Origin: Kineosporia sp. NBRC 101731
GTDB lineage: Bacteria > Actinomycetota > Actinomycetes > Actinomycetales > Kineosporiaceae
DNA: 64,000 nucleotides
Assembly: GCF_030269305.1 (NCBI RefSeq)
Contig: NZ_BSTC01000001.1
Location: 1,129,467-1,193,466, forward strand
Direction of reading: 5' to 3'
The notes below the pieces were generated by a model. The model made no database searches, was not told where the DNA came from, and was given only the letters and a program-made list of their open reading frames with translations. Of this stretch, positions 16,203 through 23,237 are shown in pieces. Within the stretch, counting starts at the first letter, position 1. The number at the start of each line of letters is the position of its first letter. Made by a program: the position numbers and the translations under genes.

Positions 16203-17756
16203 TCACACCTGGGTGAGCTCGTGCTCCGGCCGGCCCACCGCGTCCCGGTGCCGGGCCGGCAGGAGCAGGGCTGCGGACACCGCCGCGAGGGCGGCGACGG
16301 CGGAGGCGATCAGCGAACCGGCCTGCAGACCGTCGACGAACGACTGCCGGACCGCGGTGGCAGCCGGCCCGGCCACCGATGCGGGCAGCCCCGAGACCAC
16401 GCCGAGGCCGGCCGTCACCGACGCCCGGGCGCTGTCCGCGGCCTCCCCGCCGACGCCCAGCCCGATCAGGGTGTCGTGCACGTGGCTGCCGTAGAAAGAG
16501 CTCATCACCGACCCCAGCACGGCCACACCGAGGGTGCCGCCGACCTCGCGGGTGGTGTCGTTGACGGCCGAGCCGACGCCGGCCTTCTCCCGGGGCAGGG
16601 CCCCGAGGATGGCGTCGGTGGCCGGGCCCGTGCTCATCGCCAGGCCACCGGCCATCAGCACCATCGCGGCGATGATCGAGCCCCAGTAGTGCGAGTCGAG
16701 GGTCGTGGTGGAGGCCAGGAGGAAGCCGGCCGACATCAGCGCCAGGCCGCCCGCCACCACCACGGTGGTGCCCAGCCGCTTCATCAGCATGATCGCGACC
16801 GGTGACAGGGCGCCGGTGACCAGCGCGAACGGCAGGGTGGCCAGGCCCGAGCGGAGGGCTCCCCAGCCCTGCACGGCCTGGAAGTACTGGGTGATCAGGA
16901 AGATGAAGCCGAAGAGCGCGAAGAACGCCGCGGTGATCGCCCCGCTGGCGGCGCTGAAACGCGGGTTCCGGAACAGGGTCACGTCGAGCAGTGGCTGCGG
17001 GTGACGGGCCTCCCAGGTGACGAACGCCACCAGGAGGACGGCGGTGGTGACGAAGCCGGTGATCGTGGCCGGTGAGGTCCAGCCGTGGTTCGGGGCCTCG
17101 ATCAGGGTCCAGACCAGCGTGGCGGTGAAGGCGACCGAGCCCACGGCGCCGAGCCCGTCGAAGCCACTGGAGTGCGGGTCTTTCGAGTCGCGCAGCAGGA
17201 ACCAGCCGGCGGCCAGGGCGATCACCACGATCGGCGGGTTCACCAGGAACACCGCGCCCCAGTCGAAGTGCTCCAGCAGCACACCCCCGCTGACCGGCCC
17301 GATCGCCACCGCCAGGCCGGAGATGCCGGCCCAGATGCCGATGGCCGTGGCCCGTTCCCGGGCGTCGGTGAAGATGTTGGTGAGCAGGCCCAGGGTGGCG
17401 GGGTAGATCAGCGCCGCGGCCACGCCCATCGCGGCGCGCCCGGCGATCAGCTGCTCGGTGTCGGTGGCCAGCGAGGCGGCGAACGAGGTCAGCCCGAAGA
17501 GCACCAGGCCCACCTGCAGGGTGCGCAGCCGGCCGAAGCGGTCGCCGAGGTGGCCGGTCAGCAGCAGGAGGCTGGCGAAGACCAGCGTGTACGCGTCGAC
17601 GATCCACTGCAGCCCACTGGTCGACGCCGAGAGATCCCGGCTCAGCGTGGGGAGGGCGACGTTGACGATGGTGTTGTCGACCGTGACCAGCAACACGCTC
17701 AGGCACAGCACGGCGAGCATCCACCAGCGGTGGGGGATCGGGGCTTCCTCGGGCAC
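16203..17756 (-). CDS. MFS drug exporter, DHA2 (14-helix) family
   Basis: This 517-residue proton-coupled exporter is EmrB/QacA-like with about 14 membrane helices. Motif A is recognisable as GHLGDRFGRLRTLQVG after helix 2, and the first helix shows LVTVDNTIVNVALPTLSRDL, the DHA2 motif D1. The GTG start at 17756 has an ideal AAGGAG six bases upstream. It is divergent from a TetR gene, with a 36-base palindrome overlapping the intervening promoters, so TetR repression relieved by a drug-like ligand is likely. Confidence 0.93.
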   Translation of the reverse strand: MPEEAPIPHRWWMLAVLCLSVLLVTVDNTIVNVALPTLSRDLSASTSGLQWIVDAYTLVFASLLLLTGHLGDRFGRLRTLQVGLVLFGLTSFAASLATDTEQLIAGRAAMGVAAALIYPATLGLLTNIFTDARERATAIGIWAGISGLAVAIGPVSGGVLLEHFDWGAVFLVNPPIVVIALAAGWFLLRDSKDPHSSGFDGLGAVGSVAFTATLVWTLIEAPNHGWTSPATITGFVTTAVLLVAFVTWEARHPQPLLDVTLFRNPRFSAASGAITAAFFALFGFIFLITQYFQAVQGWGALRSGLATLPFALVTGALSPVAIMLMKRLGTTVVVAGGLALMSAGFLLASTTTLDSHYWGSIIAAMVLMAGGLAMSTGPATDAILGALPREKAGVGSAVNDTTREVGGTLGVAVLGSVMSSFYGSHVHDTLIGLGVGGEAADSARASVTAGLGVVSGLPASVAGPAATAVRQSFVDGLQAGSLIASAVAALAAVSAALLLPARHRDAVGRPEHELTQV

Positions 17757-17767
17757 GGCCAACTCCT

Positions 17768-17803
17768 TAGAACATCGTCCTATATTTATGGCACAACGTT
17801 CTA
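17768..17803. promoter_or_regulatory. 36-base operator between MFS exporter and TetR genes
   Basis: Arms TAGAACATCGTCCTATA (17768-17784) and TATGGCACAACGTTCTA (17787-17803) are inverted copies matching at 13 of 17 positions, with a two-base centre. The centre is AT-rich and overlaps likely promoter elements; the left arm begins about ten bases from the MFS start codon. Position and size fit a site for two TetR dimers. Confidence 0.75.
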
Positions 17804-17880
17804 TTAAGTTGTCCCGTTCGTCAACCCGCACGGTTGCGTGGGGGAGGATGGGTGCGGTCGGTGCTGAGCGGAGGACGACG

Positions 17881-18549
17881 ATGGGCGAACGTAAAGCTGC
17901 TGGTCGGGGCGTAAAAACCCGAGCGGCACGCACTCCTAGCCGGGATCTGGAAGTGGCGCTGACGGATGCCGCCGAGGTGGTGCTGGCGCGTGAGGGGCCG
18001 GGCGGTGTGACGGTGCGGGCGGTGGCGACCGAGGCCGGCGTGGCTCCGATGGGTGTCTACAACCGGTTCGGCAGCAAGGACGGCCTGGTCGGGGCGCTGC
18101 TGATGCGGGGTTTTGCGGGGCTGACCGAGGCGATCACGGTTCCCGGGGAGACCGACGCGATCACCCGGATGTGGCTGGCCGGGGTGCGGTACCGGGAGTA
18201 CGCGCTCGCGCACCGGTCGCACTACGCCCTGATGTTCGGCGACCGGCTCGGTGGTGATGAGCTCCCGCCCGACCTGGTGGCCTGCCTCGACGGATCGTTC
18301 GCCGTGCTCGTCGACCGTGTGGCCGTGCTGATCGCGGCCGGGTACTTCACCGCGGGTGACCCGGAGCTGATCGCCCAGCAGGTCTGGAGTGCGGTGCACG
18401 GCGCGGTCTCGCTGGAGCTGGCCGGCCGGCGGAAGTCGGGTGATGCCGAAGCCGGCTACCGGCAGCTGCTGCGCATGGTCTTCCGCGGTTTCGCGGTGCC
18501 GGGGGCCCTGGTCTTCCCTGATCCGGACGGGCCGCCGGTACCGGCCTGA
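17881..18549 (+). CDS. TetR family transcriptional regulator
   Basis: This 222-residue protein has an N-terminal HTH: LTDAAEVVLAREGPGGVTVRAVATEAGVAPMGVYNRFGSKDGLVGALL (residues 25-73). The C-terminal ligand domain resembles the WHG/TetR_C_13 type (HRSHYALMFGDRLG). Residues 1-22 are basic. The ATG at 17881 has GGAGG six bases upstream. It is divergent from the exporter and shares the palindromic operator, so it is presumably its local repressor. Confidence 0.92.
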   Translation: MGERKAAGRGVKTRAARTPSRDLEVALTDAAEVVLAREGPGGVTVRAVATEAGVAPMGVYNRFGSKDGLVGALLMRGFAGLTEAITVPGETDAITRMWLAGVRYREYALAHRSHYALMFGDRLGGDELPPDLVACLDGSFAVLVDRVAVLIAAGYFTAGDPELIAQQVWSAVHGAVSLELAGRRKSGDAEAGYRQLLRMVFRGFAVPGALVFPDPDGPPVPA

Positions 18550-18591
18550 GCTGCGGGAACGGCAGTCCGGGCGTGGCGCGCAGCCATCGAT

Positions 18592-18621
18592 TTCTGTCTC
18601 GGGCCCCGGATCCTGTACTGT
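18592..18621 (+). promoter_or_regulatory. Candidate promoter of the tRNA-Thr/tRNA-Met/rpmG unit
   Basis: A -10 TACTGT at 18616-18621 is preceded by TTCTGT at 18592-18597 with an 18-base spacer. It lies 43 bases before tRNA-Thr. Confidence 0.4.
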
Positions 18622-18663
18622 TGGCGAAGCCCGCCGGGGAGAAAGACACCGCCCGGAAGGCAG

Positions 18664-18736
18664 GCCCCGATAGCTCAGTCGGTAGAGCGTCTCCATGGTA
18701 AGGAGAAGGTCTAGGGTTCGATTCCCTATCGGGGCT
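18664..18736 (+). tRNA. tRNA-Thr (GGT)
   Basis: A 73-nucleotide cloverleaf: acceptor GCCCCGA with TCGGGGC, D arm GCTC..GAGC, anticodon stem TCTCC/GGAGA with loop ATGGTAA, T arm TAGGGTTCGATTCCCTA. Anticodon GGT specifies Thr. CCA is not encoded. Confidence 0.95.
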
Positions 18737-18769
18737 CTGGTTGGTCTTGTTCAGAGCGAGGCCGCTCCT

Positions 18770-18842
18770 GGCGGGGTAGCTCAGTTGGTAGAGCAAACGA
18801 CTCATAATCGTTGTGTCACGGGTTCAAGTCCCGTCCTCGCTA
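18770..18842 (+). tRNA. tRNA-Met (CAT), elongator type
   Basis: A 73-nucleotide cloverleaf with anticodon loop CTCATAA on an AACGA/TCGTT stem. The stem lacks the GGG/CCC pairs of an initiator, so it is elongator Met (or less likely Ile2). The acceptor GGCGGGG/CCTCGCT ends in a G-U pair at position 1:72. It lies 33 bases after tRNA-Thr and is probably co-transcribed. Confidence 0.92.
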
Positions 18843-18911
18843 CTCTGAAGTTATCCACACCGCGCAGATCGATCCTCATCGACAGCGACTCCATCTGAAA
18901 GAGGCACAGCC

Positions 18912-19082
18912 GTGGCCAGCAAGTCCGCCGACGTCCGTCCCAAGATCACCATGGCGTGCGTCGAGTGCAAGGAGCGCAACTACATCACCAAGAAGAACCG
19001 GCGTAACAACCCGGACCGGATGGAACTGAAGAAGTTCTGCCCGCGCTGCACCAGCCACACGGCGCACCGCGAGACCCGCTAG
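18912..19082 (+). CDS. rpmG: 50S ribosomal protein L33
   Basis: This 56-residue large-subunit protein has the zinc-binding form: [10 protein letters not shown] near the start and [16 protein letters not shown] at the end supply four cysteines. The GTG start follows AAGAGGC. The position after tRNA-Thr and tRNA-Met and before hadA is the conserved actinobacterial order. A hairpin follows. Confidence 0.95.
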   Translation: MASKSADVRPKITMACVECKERNYITKKNRRNNPDRMELKKFCPRCTSHTAHRETR

Positions 19083-19097
19083 GTTGTTCCGTCGGAA

Positions 19098-19121
19098 GGC
19101 CGTCCCGTTAACGGGGCGGCC
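19098..19121 (+). terminator. Hairpin after rpmG
   Basis: GGCCGTCCCG and CGGGGCGGCC pair (one T-G pair) around TTAA, followed by CTTCG. It separates rpmG from the hadA unit. Confidence 0.7.
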
Positions 19122-19166
19122 CTTCGTCGTGTTTGCGTGTTGAGTCAGAACCAAGGAGTGGGACTC

Positions 19167-19616
19167 GTGGGCGTCAACCCAGAGATCGTCGGGAAGATCT
19201 ACACCGATGCACCGGTCTACGAGGTGGGCCGCGAGAAGATCCGCGAGTTCGCCCAGGCGATCCGGTCCACCGACCCGGTGCACACCGATCCCGAGGCCGC
19301 CCGTGCGCTCGGCTACCCCGACGTGGTGGCGCCGCCCACCTTCGCGATCGTGATCGCGCAGCGCTGCGAGGGCCTGGTGATGACCGACCCCGACGCCGGC
19401 ATCGACTACTCCCGCCTGGTGCACGGTGAGCAACGCTTCACCCATCACCGCCCGATCGTCGCCGGTGACCGTCTCACCTCGGTCGCCCACGTTGACGACG
19501 CCCGGGTGATGGCCGGCAACGGCCGGGTGATCACCCGCGTCGAGATCACCGACGCCGCGGGCGAACCCGTCACCACAGCGGTCTCGATGGTGCTGATCCG
19601 GGCGGAGGAGGCATGA
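19167..19616 (+). CDS. MaoC-like dehydratase, HadA-type subunit
   Basis: This 149-residue hot-dog-fold protein resembles the HadA/FAS1-like N-terminal dehydratase. It shows YEVGREKIREFAQAIRSTDPVH, YPDVVAPPTFAIV and LVHGEQRFTHHRPIVAGD. With HadB it would form a heterodimer that dehydrates (3R)-hydroxyacyl-ACP in fatty-acid elongation; HadA is the partner lacking the catalytic Asp/His. The GTG at 19167 has AAGGAG eight bases upstream. It overlaps hadB by four bases (ATGA). Confidence 0.88.
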   Translation: MGVNPEIVGKIYTDAPVYEVGREKIREFAQAIRSTDPVHTDPEAARALGYPDVVAPPTFAIVIAQRCEGLVMTDPDAGIDYSRLVHGEQRFTHHRPIVAGDRLTSVAHVDDARVMAGNGRVITRVEITDAAGEPVTTAVSMVLIRAEEA

Positions 19617-20038
19617 GCGTGAAGTTCGACGACATCTCGGTCGGTGAGGAGCTGCCCCCGGCCGACGTCACCGTCACCCGGGCCGACCTGATCCGCTATG
19701 CGGGTGCCAGCGGTGACTTCAACGTCATCCACTGGAACGAGCGGGTGGCCACCTCCGTCGGCCTGCCCGGTGTGATCGCCCACGGCATGTACACGATGGC
19801 GCTCGGCGGGCAGTACGTCAGCGAGTGGGCCGGTGACGCGGGCGCGGTCGTGGAGTACGGCACCCGGTTCACCAACCTGGTGCCGGTACCGGACGACGAG
19901 GCCGGCGCCACGGTCACCTACAGCGGGAAGATCACCAAGACCGACGAGGCGGCTCGAACCGTCACCGTCACCCTGACCGCGCTCCACGCCGGCCAGAAGG
20001 TCCTGGGCAAGGCGATCGCCGTGGTCCGGCTCCCGTGA
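19613..20038 (+). CDS. MaoC-like dehydratase, HadB-type catalytic subunit
   Basis: This 141-residue hot-dog-fold protein carries the hydratase-2 motif GASGDFNVIHWNERVATSVG, with catalytic Asp and His, followed by LPGVIAHGMYTMALGGQYV. It is the catalytic partner of the upstream HadA-like protein, acting on hydroxyacyl-ACP or acyl-CoA. Whether the substrate is a housekeeping or specialised fatty acid cannot be seen; no third hadC gene is present. It overlaps both neighbours, so translation is probably coupled with murB. Confidence 0.9.
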   Translation: MSVKFDDISVGEELPPADVTVTRADLIRYAGASGDFNVIHWNERVATSVGLPGVIAHGMYTMALGGQYVSEWAGDAGAVVEYGTRFTNLVPVPDDEAGATVTYSGKITKTDEAARTVTVTLTALHAGQKVLGKAIAVVRLP

Positions 20039-21075
20039 CTCTTCTGGCCGACCTGACAACCCTTCGGGTGGGCGGCCCGGCCCGCCGGCACGTGATCGCC
20101 GCCTCCGCCGACGACATCCTCGCGGCCGTGCGCGAGGCCGACGACGCCGGTGAGCCGCTGCTGCTGATCGGCGGCGGCTCCAACCTGGTGATCGGCGATG
20201 CCGGGTTCGAGGGCACGGTGATCCAGGTCGCCTCGCGCGGGATCACGGTGCACAACGTCGACTACTGCGGTGGCGCGGAGATCACGGTCGAGGCCGGTGA
20301 ACCGTGGGACGGCGTGGTGGCCCGGGCCGTGACCGAGGGCTGGATCGGCGTCGAGGCGCTGTCCGGCATCCCCGGCTCGACCGGTGCGACGCCGGTGCAG
20401 AACGTGGGTGCCTACGGCCAGGAGGTGTCCGGCACCGTCGCGAGTGTGCGCACCTGGGACCGGGCCGAGCAGAAGATCCGCACGCTGGCCGCGGCCGACT
20501 GTCGCTTCGGTTACCGCGACTCGCTGTTCAAGCGGGAGCGGTTCCGGGGCGGGCCGCGCTACGTGGTGCTGCAGGTGTCGTTCCAGTTCGTCGTCGCGGA
20601 CTTCAGCGAGCCGGTGAAGTACGCCGAGCTGGCCCGTTCGCTCGGCGTGGAGATCGGCGACCGGGTCCCTCTCGCACAGGTGCGGGACAACGTCCTCGAA
20701 CTGCGGGCGGCCAAGGGCATGGTGCTCGACGCGCCCGACCACGACACCTGGAGTGCCGGGTCGTTCTTCACCAACCCGGTGCTGCCGGCCGATCAGGCAG
20801 CCGCGCTGCCCGCCGACGCTCCGCGCTACCCCACCGCCGACGGACTGGTGAAGACCTCGGCCGCCTGGCTGATCGACCATGCCGGTTTTTCCAAGGGTTT
20901 CGGGCTGCCCGGCCCGGCGAGCCTCTCCACCAAGCACACCCTGGCCCTGACCAACCGGGGCCCGGCGGTCACCGCCGACGTGCTCGACGTGGCCCGGCAG
21001 GTACGCGACGGGGTGGAGAAGACCTACGGCGTACGGCTGGTGCCCGAGCCCGAACTGATCGGCTGCGAGCTCTAG
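20035..21075 (+). CDS. murB: UDP-N-acetylenolpyruvoylglucosamine reductase
   Basis: This 346-residue FAD enzyme reduces UDP-GlcNAc-enolpyruvate to UDP-MurNAc in peptidoglycan synthesis. FAD-binding features are LLIGGGSNLVIGDAGFEG and SGIPGSTGATPVQNVGAYGQE. The catalytic Ser lies in WSAGSFFTNPVL, and PEPELIG near the end holds the catalytic Glu. It is the long-loop E. coli-like type. GTG start overlapping the hadB stop. The hadAB-murB order is typical of actinobacteria. Confidence 0.95.
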   Translation: MTLLADLTTLRVGGPARRHVIAASADDILAAVREADDAGEPLLLIGGGSNLVIGDAGFEGTVIQVASRGITVHNVDYCGGAEITVEAGEPWDGVVARAVTEGWIGVEALSGIPGSTGATPVQNVGAYGQEVSGTVASVRTWDRAEQKIRTLAAADCRFGYRDSLFKRERFRGGPRYVVLQVSFQFVVADFSEPVKYAELARSLGVEIGDRVPLAQVRDNVLELRAAKGMVLDAPDHDTWSAGSFFTNPVLPADQAAALPADAPRYPTADGLVKTSAAWLIDHAGFSKGFGLPGPASLSTKHTLALTNRGPAVTADVLDVARQVRDGVEKTYGVRLVPEPELIGCEL

Positions 21076-21135
21076 GGAACGGCCGCAGCGACGGCAGGGT
21101 GACGGCAGCGTGACGGAGCACTGACCGGGAGCTGG

Positions 21136-21147
21136 CAAACTCTGTTC
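21136..21147 (+). promoter_or_regulatory. Possible leaderless promoter of the deaminase gene
   Basis: A TGG-preceded -10-like CAAACT (21136-21141) lies six bases before the ATG, and no ribosome binding site is present. The -35 is unclear. Confidence 0.35.
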
Positions 21148-22176
21148 ATGGAGCGCCCGGTCAACACTCTGCCCAAGGCCCATCTGCATCTGCACTTCAC
21201 CGGTTCCATGAGACCGGACACCCTGCGGGAGATGGCGGCGAAGCACCGGATCCGGCTGCCGGAGAGCCTGCGCGAGCACCACCTGCTGCGCCTGACTCCC
21301 GACGAGCGGGGCTGGTTCCGGTTCCAGCGCCTCTACGACTCCGCGCGTGCCTGCGTGCGCGACGAGGACGACATGCGTCGTCTGGTGCGCGAAGCCGCGG
21401 AAGACGACGCCGCCGAGGGGTCCCGCTGGCTGGAGATGCAGGTCGATCCCACGTCGTACGCCCCGCACGTGGGTGGTCTGACCCCGGCGCTGGAGATCGT
21501 GCTCGACGCCGCACGGGAGGCCTCGGAGACCACCGGCTGCCAGGTCGCGATCATCGTGGCGGCCAGCCGGATGCGTCATCCGCTGGACGCGCGCATCCTG
21601 GCCCGGCTGGCGGCCCGGTACGCCGGTGAGGGGTCCGGCACGGTGGTGGGTTTCGGCCTGAGCAACGACGAGCGCCGAGGTGACACCGAGGAGTTCGCGG
21701 GGGCCTTCCGGATCGCACGCAACGCCGGGCTGGCCAGCGTGCCGCACAGCGGCGAACTGAGAGGGCCCGATCACGTCCTGCAGACTCTCGACACCCTGCA
21801 CCCCGACCGCCTCGGGCACGGCGTGCGTGCGGCCGAGAGCCCGGAGGTGCTGGACCGGGTGATCGAGGCTGGTGTGGCTCTTGAGGTCTGCCCCGCCTCC
21901 AACGTGGCACTCGGGGTGTATCCGACGCTGGACGAGGTGCCACTGCAGAAATTGGTGGACGCCGGTGCCCGGGTGGCGCTGGGGGCGGACGACCCGCTGT
22001 TGTTCGGTCCGCGGCTGGCGGCCCAGTACGAGGCGGCGCGTGATGTGCACGGCCTGTCCGACGACGGGCTGCAGTACCTGGCGTCGTCGTCGATCGAGGC
22101 CTCCCGGGCCCCCGACGACGTGAAGAAGCAGCTCCTGGCCGAGGTCGAGGCCTGGGGGAGCAGCGCCACATCATGA
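21148..22176 (+). CDS. Adenosine deaminase-like metalloenzyme
   Basis: This 342-residue TIM-barrel amidohydrolase belongs to the adenosine/AMP deaminase family. Zinc ligands are in KAHLHLHFTGSM (usual HxHLxG is HLHFTG here), VPHSGEL (usually AHAGE), LGHGVRA and LGADDPLLFG. The reaction is probably adenosine to inosine, but the altered HF-TG and PHSGE motifs leave room for another purine, such as an aminodeoxyfutalosine-type substrate. It follows murB by 72 bases and probably has its own promoter. Two hairpins follow. Confidence 0.85.
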   Translation: MERPVNTLPKAHLHLHFTGSMRPDTLREMAAKHRIRLPESLREHHLLRLTPDERGWFRFQRLYDSARACVRDEDDMRRLVREAAEDDAAEGSRWLEMQVDPTSYAPHVGGLTPALEIVLDAAREASETTGCQVAIIVAASRMRHPLDARILARLAARYAGEGSGTVVGFGLSNDERRGDTEEFAGAFRIARNAGLASVPHSGELRGPDHVLQTLDTLHPDRLGHGVRAAESPEVLDRVIEAGVALEVCPASNVALGVYPTLDEVPLQKLVDAGARVALGADDPLLFGPRLAAQYEAARDVHGLSDDGLQYLASSSIEASRAPDDVKKQLLAEVEAWGSSATS

Positions 22177-22212
22177 GGGCGTGGCTCCGGCGGCGAACCC
22201 GGAGCCACGCCC
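22177..22212 (+). terminator. Hairpin terminator of the deaminase gene
   Basis: A perfect 14-base stem, GGGCGTGGCTCCGG with its complement, around CGGCGAAC, begins immediately after the stop codon. Confidence 0.9.
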
Positions 22213-22223
22213 TGGATGAGCCC

Positions 22224-22263
22224 GGTCTGTTGTTCCTTGCTCCCTCAAGCGGAACAACAGACC
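22224..22263. terminator. Second hairpin, 13-base stem
   Basis: GGTCTGTTGTTCC pairs perfectly with GGAACAACAGACC around a 14-base loop, 11 bases after the first hairpin. The stem is less GC-rich than a usual terminator here. Confidence 0.7.
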
Positions 22264-22290
22264 AGGCGCCGCGCCTCTCGGTGCGCGGCT

Positions 22291-22335
22291 CCGGTTCGGT
22301 GGGGCCCGACGGGGGGCAGGTCCTGGCCGAACCGG
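22291..22335. repeat. Inverted repeat in the gap before the small membrane protein
   Basis: Perfect 9-base arms CCGGTTCGG (22291-22299) and CCGAACCGG (22327-22335) are followed by a small CAGGC/GCCTG hairpin near 22350. It is downstream of the minus-strand gene's stop and could terminate that gene. Confidence 0.5.
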
Positions 22336-22405
22336 AAGCTTGTGTTGTCAGGCGGTTTCGCCTGGTGGTGCAGTACGCGGGCCGGGTGCGGTGCCGACGG
22401 TGAGG

Positions 22406-22687
22406 TCAGCTCGGCGCGCCGGCGGCCGCGAGGATGATGGAGATGACGGCGACCCCGACCACGGTCATCGTCACGCCGAGCAGGACGGTCTTCATCAGGA
22501 GCTTGAACGGGTGCTGCAGGACGATCACGAACGGCTGCTGGAACTTGCTGATGATGCTCACCATCACCAGCACCACCGCGCAGACCAGGAGCACGACGAG
22601 CACGACCGCACCCTGTCCTCCGTCGCTGTCCCCCGAGGCGATCAGTGTGTTCAGAGATGATGCGCTTCCCGCGTTGTAGCCGGTCAC
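22406..22687 (-). CDS. Small two-helix membrane protein, unknown function
   Basis: This 93-residue protein matches no family I recognise. Residues 1-26 are polar (GSASSLNTLIASGDSDGGQG), helix 1 spans about 27-47, a short KFQQPFVIVLQHPFKLLMK amphipathic loop follows, and helix 2 spans about 66-88. The GTG at 22687 has GGGAGGGG seven bases upstream, which fixes the start. Shape and size fit a holin-like, channel-like or accessory membrane subunit, but nothing proves that. It is divergent from the HTH gene across a 550-base gap rich in palindromes. Confidence 0.7.
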   Translation of the reverse strand: MTGYNAGSASSLNTLIASGDSDGGQGAVVLVVLLVCAVVLVMVSIISKFQQPFVIVLQHPFKLLMKTVLLGVTMTVVGVAVISIILAAAGAPS

Positions 22688-23237
22688 TGGGTTCCCCTCC
22701 CTCGTGCGGCCGAGCAAGGTGCGGGTCGCAGGGCGACCGCTGATTCCGCGGGGTCCAGAGGTGTTCGAAGACCTGCGGTCCGTCAGTCCTCGTCGCTGAA
22801 GAGGGCGGCGGGGCGACTGGTGTTCAGCTGAAAAGTACTTGACCTCAGTGTGACCACACTGAAGCGTCAAGGCAACCCATTTCAGGTACTGATTCGACCC
22901 AATAAATGAAATTTCAGTGCCATTCAGTCATGCCTCCCAGGAGTGGACTGGCGTTACTGACCCGCCTCCTGAGAGCCGCTGATCATCACCGAGGGTGCGC
23001 AGGAACCGTTGCAACGTTGTCATTTTCGACCGGGCAGTGACATCAATTGGTGTCAATGAAATTGTCGTCCCGACAGTTGTCGACCGCTATTGTTCGAGGT
23101 ATCGGGCAAAGCAGGAAGAGTGCAGGACACGCGCGGTTTCAATTCTGCTCAAGCTCTCCCCGACTGAAGCCCTTCAGTGGTTAACTTGATGAGTCGGCGT
23201 GGGCTGTAGTTCCAGCGGACTTCAGTGAAGTGGGGGT
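22688..23237. promoter_or_regulatory. Regulatory gap with repeated CTTCAGT dyads
   Basis: No credible gene lies in these 550 bases, which are noticeably AT-richer than the flanks. Three dyads share one half-site: TCAGTGT/ACACTGA at 22845-22862, nested in CTTGAC/GTCAAG at 22838-22871; ACTGAAG-CC-CTTCAGT at 23163-23178; and ACTTCA-G-TGAAGT at 23219-23231. Extra single copies occur in TTTCAGTGCCATTCAGTCATG near 22914-22934. The last dyad is only six bases from the HTH start. A shared operator for the HTH protein and the divergent membrane protein is likely. Confidence 0.6.

Noticed and set aside
18695-18898. Open frame running through tRNA-Thr and tRNA-Met
   Set aside because: It is a chance frame across two clear tRNA genes.
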